In this document: piece after piece, positions 59,201-64,000 of the stretch | Layout: every line of letters begins with the position of its first letter | How positions within the stretch are numbered: position 1 is the first letter of the stretch | NCBI RefSeq assembly: GCF_964340395.1 | Contig: NC_135560.1 | Span: 4,729,998 to 4,793,997, forward strand | Source: Glandiceps talaboti | Lineage: Eukaryota > Hemichordata > Enteropneusta > Spengelidae | Reading direction: 5' to 3' | Length of the DNA: 64,000 bases | Notes under the pieces: model-generated | Told to the model about the DNA's origin: nothing | What the model saw: only the letters and a program-made list of their open reading frames with translations | The model's database searches: none | Program-made: the position numbers and the translations under genes

Positions 59201-61676
59201 TATGGATAGCTTCTACCCTTAGAATGTATGGATAGCTTCTACCCTTAGGGGGATGTATGGATAGCTTCTACCCTTAGGGGGATGTATGGATAGCTTCTAC
59301 CCTTAGAATGTATGGATAGCTTCTACCCTTAGAATGTATGGATAGCTTCTACCCTTAGAATGTATGGATAGCTTCTACCCTTAGAATGTATGGATAGCTT
59401 CTACCCTTAGAATGTATGGATAGCTTCTACCCTTAGAATGTATGGATAGCTTCTACCCTTAGAATGTATGGATAGCTTCTACCCTTAGAATGTATGGATA
59501 GCTTCTACCCTTAGAATGTATGGATAGCTTCTACCCTTAGAATGTATGGATAGCTTCTACCCTTAGAATGTATGGATAGCTTCTACCCTTAGAATGTATG
59601 GATAGCTTCTACCCTTAGAATGTATGGATAGCTTCTACCCTTAGAATGTATGGATAGCTTCTACCCTTAGAATGTATGGATAGCTTCTACCCTTAGAATG
59701 TATGGATAGCTTCTACCCTTAGAATGTATGGATAGCTTCTACCCTTAGAATGTATGGATAGCTTCTACCCTTAGAATGTATGGATAGTTGCCAAATGGAT
59801 GTAATTTACAGAGTTGACTTTAACCCAGCCAGGCTAGCCCACAGACTTGTCTATCTGACTCGACTCTGTTGTTTACCTGAAACAGTTGAACTAGCATGAG
59901 CCAAATAGCCAAGCCTCCATGCTATATCCCGGGGCTATATCAGGCATAACTATCAAAATACCTGGGAAATACCTGGTACTATGTAGGCTAAGCACAAGGT
60001 TGTGTGAACATGTAAATATACACATGTAGCCGTCATGGATCTAAAGAAGTGTTGATGTAGAATTGAACACCATGAAATATTGTGTGGCAATTTCAATTTG
60101 TTCATGTTTTGAATAATTAATCTATTTACTTTGACTGTATAGTTCATAGTATCAAGTGAAAATTTCCACACACACAGTGAAAAAAATAAATTGGGCGAAA
60201 ATTCCAAATTTTGACTGACATCTTGTTATTATCATCAGGAGTATGCTACATTGTAATGATGTTGACAAGATGTCAATGAACATTGGGGAATCACTTCCAA
60301 ACATAATTTTGGCCAAGTAGAAATTTTCCTTTGATACTGTGAACCCTGGCAGAGTCTGTGAACGTTCATTCTTTTATAAATTATACAGTGCATGTTTAGA
60401 ATAGGCCGTACAGTTCATGAAGAATCATTCCACAATAGAACAAAGTGATCTGGTTGTCTTCATTGTGGTAGCCCATTCATGAAAACAGCTGTTGATCAGA
60501 GATGGTATTAACAGCATTCTATACAATTATGGTATTGTAGATATTAACCTTTTTAGGTGCATTGATTTTGTATGTTTATGTCAATATTTACTGCACTGGC
60601 AGAAACATGACGAAAATCAGAAAAAAATATCAGAATGAAAATAGACAAGCTACTAAATGGTAGTATTTATCCTGTACAAATCAGAGTAAAATGTGCAGTA
60701 ACATTTGTGAATGGTTTGGTAAATGTTGACAGAAACTAACATCTGTAGAATTATTGGAACTATATACATAACGCCATAATTGTGTATAGCTGGTATGAAT
60801 TATACTGTCAATATACATGTAGTTTTGCTCTTAACTTATTTGAAGCTTATTTGAAGCTTAAACAATGTCAACATTTGTGCTAGACCTACACCTGTCCCTT
60901 GGCAATTTTAACTCATAATTTTCAAATGTTTTGAATTTGTTGTTCATTTCATCTAATTTTGTCCAGGAAAAGTCCGCAGCTTTTGTTTTCTCACAGTTAT
61001 TATTACTAGTATGAGTCTCCCAATGGACTAAGTGTTCACCCCAATGTTTGCAATCACTCACTCAAGTCACTGTTTCACACAAAAGAATACTCTTGTGTTA
61101 ACATTTTTTTTTATTCAAGTAAAGATTGAAAACGCCCAAAGACTTGAGTTAGTCTGTGTTTGTACTAAAATAAATCAGAGTGAGAATGGAATCACTTTGA
61201 ATGGTAAAATCTGAATACAGATATATTTTGAATCAATACATTTACTCACAAAAATAAATGTAGTATAAATACACTTGTAGTCAACAATTGTTCATCAGCT
61301 GAAATAAAGTTGAGCCTAAATATGAAAAATTATATTTCCACTAAAAAGCTGTGTATGCCAAAATAAATATCTTCACAGTATACCAACGGTATTTTAAAAA
61401 TCTCAATACTGGAAATTTAATACATTGATTATTTTGATTTATGTAATTCTTTTATAAACTGCCATCAATGTAGAATTCCTGAAATGTCATCAGTCATAGA
61501 CTATGTATGATTGTTACAAATAGAAACGTACAGTGACACTGGATACTATAAGAACCTCATAAATTTGTCTGTGATATCTGAGTTGTTGGTGTGGTTGAAA
61601 TGGCATGAAAGTCAGAAATTAAACCATGCATATCATGTACATGCTTGCTCACACATACTGACAAGTGTGAATGCAC

Positions 61677-61756
<80 letters not shown>

Positions 61757-63894
61757 GCACAAGTGTAACAAGCCCTTTGGTCACAAGTATTTTCTGAAAA
61801 TATTGGAGAATAATATAATTATACCAGCGCTAGTAATATCAAAGGAAAATATTTTGAACGTTTTGACTCATAGAAAATTATTTCGAACACTGTAGAACCA
61901 ATGACGTACATGTAGGCATACGTTGTCAAGATGTAAAACAACCAGAGTATATATTCCATATTTTTTGTTCTAAATGGGTTGTGTATGGTATAATGTATGG
62001 ATATTAGTACATGGTGCTATGGACATGGTTCTACATTCACTATGTGCTACATACATGTATAGTCTACATGCAGTCATGAATACAACATAAAATGAACACC
62101 ACTATAGTATGGCCATAGCTGTCAAGACCAATGTAGCTTTCAGTCTTTCATCCTCATTTAATATGATCACAAATCCAACCCATAAAATTAAAGACCAGAA
62201 TATCAATCCCAGATTCTTGCATTAGTGTTATTTTATCAGTGTATTGTAAGTGGTTATTCTTGTGTTACTGTTAGCCTTCACAATCAAAACCATAAGAGGG
62301 TGAAGTGACACAACAAAAACACATTGCTGTCCGACTTTAAGCTCTAACAGCAGCCTAGATGAGTATGATGTCGTGTTGCTAGCTATCTATTCTAATTCTG
62401 TCATTATTTCTAAACTGTGTCAATATTTTTATTTACAGGTTTACAGCAGTTTAGTGGAACACGACACATTATCACTGACGATACATTCCAAATCTATCAA
62501 ACACCATGAATATATTATAATACAAAATCCACCAACTTTATTAACACAAAACTATGTTTTAAAAGTTCTCTATATGTGCAATACTGACAGTGTTGTAGGC
62601 GTTCAGCTCTATGCTAGTTCTGATTTCAAACAGAATGTGCGGGTTTTTGAAAAATTGTGGCGGTGCAGGACTGACAGTCATGTCATCAAAACAAGAACAC
62701 GTTATGTGAAAGTGGTTCTACCAGACATTGTGGCGTATCGGGAGGACTATATGATTAAGAACTCTATCAATGTTTACAATGTGAATTTAAGAGCCTGGCT
62801 GTTTCCTGGAACACAAGTACCGGAAAATCATGACTTGGCATACACGTTGTCACAAGCTAAAGTCAGATTCTATTTCAAAGTACTGCCACCGTACTCCAGA
62901 CCGTACAAGTCACATCAAGTTTGTCCACAATGGAATACTGAAAATATACAAAAATATAAAAAAGTTGTGATCAAGCAGTGCCCATGGCAACCAGGTAAGA
63001 ATTATTTAAAAATGCACTAAAAATGCTATCAAAGATGGAAAATACAGATTTGAAGTGGTTGAGATCAACATTTGCTGGTAATTGCTGGGAGAATGTGACT
63101 TACAAAGTTTGTAGAGTTCATATATTTTAGCCTTCACCTGGTAGAGTTCTTGTTTAGTGGTTTAGAGTTCTATCTAAGGGTTTGGTAATAGAGATTTAGG
63201 TCTGTTTATATGATGCAGCTAGTTTGTTATATTTTTACCTACTGACTGCATGTTCATGCAGAGATGACAAAAATGCACATGAAAACACAACAATTTGAAA
63301 ACACTGCTGAAAGTGGATAATTAAGTGTACATTTGTGTTATGCAAACGATTTTATTTAAAAATGCAGCCTCAGAGAGAGGGAGAAATCTGACCCATATAC
63401 ACTTACCAGTATATTTAGTTACAGGTGGTACAGTTTTTCTTAGATAAACTCCCTTGCAGTTTATATTCAGTTTATAAAGTCTTTAATGTTGTCAAAAAAA
63501 TTATTTATATCAGTTCTAAATTATGTATTCTGTTCTATCTATGGTTCTTCTAAGTCATATGCTTTCATTCATGTATTCTTTAGAATTGTTACCATAATGG
63601 TAAATTGAAATCAAACTTTTTGAAAAATCCCAGAGTGATGTAAAATTAGTTGAACTTGCAGGCTGTTCTTAATTGTACCCATTCTCTGTTGAATAAATGA
63701 TGATTTATTGTCATCATTTCATGAAAGCATTTGATTAATTATAATGTTTGTTTGTTTTCTTCATCAGAGGTTATTGACCTGCTAAGTTTCCCTGTAGCGT
63801 TTACCGGAGGTTATACTGGGGTCACCAAACAGTTACCACAATACACAGATAAAATTTTAATAGAAGAAAGGAAACATTATTTCAGAAATCCAAA
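56267..63894 (+). CDS. SEL1L3: Protein sel-1 homolog 3, 5' part (runs off the window)
   Basis: Three coding exons of a longer gene: 56267-56335, 62439-62994, 63768-63894, joined in phase (0, then 1) to 250 residues plus two bases, ending at a donor (ccaaa, then gtaagt). Residues 1-23 are a basic then hydrophobic signal peptide (MAARIPKDVYFRFILVYFIF). The rest matches the N-terminal region of vertebrate SEL1L3 in order: a cysteine-flanked segment, then VVGVQLYASSDFKQN, VAYREDYMIKNSINV, RAWLFPGT, LPPYSRPYKSHQVC-WN, QCPW and LLSFPVAFTGGYTGVTKQLP, then ERKHYFRNP. SEL1L3 is a type I membrane protein with an N-terminal beta-rich/lectin-like part and Sel1 repeats; its biological role is poorly known. 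The Sel1 repeats lie beyond the window. The first intron is 6.1 kb. Confidence 0.93.
58008..58306. mobile_element. Long foldback element (~125 bp arms) in SEL1L3 intron 1
   Basis: The ends are 'ggtcacaggcatttgtttcc' and the inverse 'ggaaacaaatgtctgtgacc'. Inner arms share 'atcagaatataatagaatgt', 'cgataatatcgttaatattg' and 'acgtatt(c/t)agccaacta'. The spacer is about 25 bases. Flanking phrases 'agacacacctattcac' and 'cctagtgtac' occur on both sides, so the insertion split a local repeat. Confidence 0.88.
58378..58705 (+). mobile_element. Dispersed hairpin-repeat family, full copy 4
   Basis: The arms 'ataatatttgtcttccttca' with 'gcc' (58387-58410) and 'gctgaatgaagaaaaatatt' with 'gaggaatta' (58472-58500) are inverted. 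The tail ends near 'gagcatggtaaaat'. It lies in SEL1L3 intron 1. Confidence 0.7.
58947..59788 (+). repeat. 26 bp minisatellite, about 32 copies
   Basis: The unit 'cttctacccttagaatgtat' plus 'ggatag' is repeated with almost no divergence. Three units (near 58957, 59249 and 59277) carry 'ttagggggatg' in place of 'ttagaatg' and are 29 bases long. It lies in SEL1L3 intron 1. Such homogeneity indicates recent expansion. Confidence 0.99.
59800..61600. other. SEL1L3 intron 1, no feature recognised
   Basis: AT-rich intron sequence with no coding frame of recognisable family and no obvious repeat beyond common AT-rich motifs. Confidence 0.6.
61672..61753. repeat. (AC)n microsatellite
   Basis: About 40 AC units, with one AT variant near the start. 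Confidence 0.99.
61790..61992 (+). mobile_element. Dispersed hairpin-repeat family, 3' half (copy 5)
   Basis: It contains 'ggagaataatataattatac', 'cagcgctagtaatatcaaag' and 'ccagagtatatattccatat', ending at 'gtatggtataat'. The first hairpin arm is replaced by the AC microsatellite and flanking sequence. It lies in SEL1L3 intron 1, about 450 bases before exon 2. Confidence 0.65.
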
Positions 63895-64000
63895 GTAAGT
63901 CATCAAATGAAGCAAATAAATTGTCATATTTTTTTGGTTTTAACTTTTTGTGGTGGGAATTGCCCCCAGCAATTTTCTGTTAAGCAGACATATATACACA

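Noticed and set aside
58947-59788. Telomere-like array
   Set aside because: The unit contains 'cccttag' but not the TTAGGG hexamer in tandem; it is an ordinary 26-base minisatellite.

Overview
This is an animal nuclear genome window: five spliced or vertebrate-like genes, GT-AG introns, long introns full of microsatellites, many short terminal-inverted-repeat (TIR) elements and a Penelope-like retroelement relic. It is AT-rich. The proteins are close to vertebrate orthologues but the gene structure is not vertebrate. I infer a marine invertebrate deuterostome (an acorn worm or amphioxus type of animal), but the species cannot be read from the sequence.

Layout. 1-6.5 kb: repeats, with one weak candidate for a small secreted protein. 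6.59-7.6 kb (minus): intronless type II membrane glycosyltransferase with a DXD motif. 10.0-13.2 kb (minus): a three-exon gene for a 107-residue, probably GPI-anchored, acidic protein that I do not recognise. 14.87-26.3 kb (minus): mitochondrial creatine kinase, seven coding exons, 412 residues, plus a likely 5' untranslated exon. 26.3-29.2 kb: intergenic, with large microsatellites. 29.2-50.6 kb (plus): UBAP2L/Lingerer orthologue, 20 coding exons and 1,265 residues, with a likely 5' untranslated exon. 51.6-54.85 kb: a nested repeat region in which a decayed Penelope-like element encloses two 5S rDNA-type units, one with a complete 5S gene. 56.27 kb to the window end (plus): the first three coding exons of SEL1L3; the gene runs off the window.

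The genes do not form a pathway. Creatine kinase and UBAP2L are divergently transcribed with about 3 kb between their first exons. UBAP2L and SEL1L3 carry housekeeping-type initiator motifs at or near their starts. The most unusual feature is the 5S/Penelope compound locus, which includes a hammerhead-ribozyme-like fold. Also notable are the orphan GPI-type gene, a tandem repeat that contains the splice acceptor of UBAP2L exon 11, and many separate TIR elements in introns. All splice sites were read by eye from GT/AG signals, reading phase and protein similarity, without transcript data.
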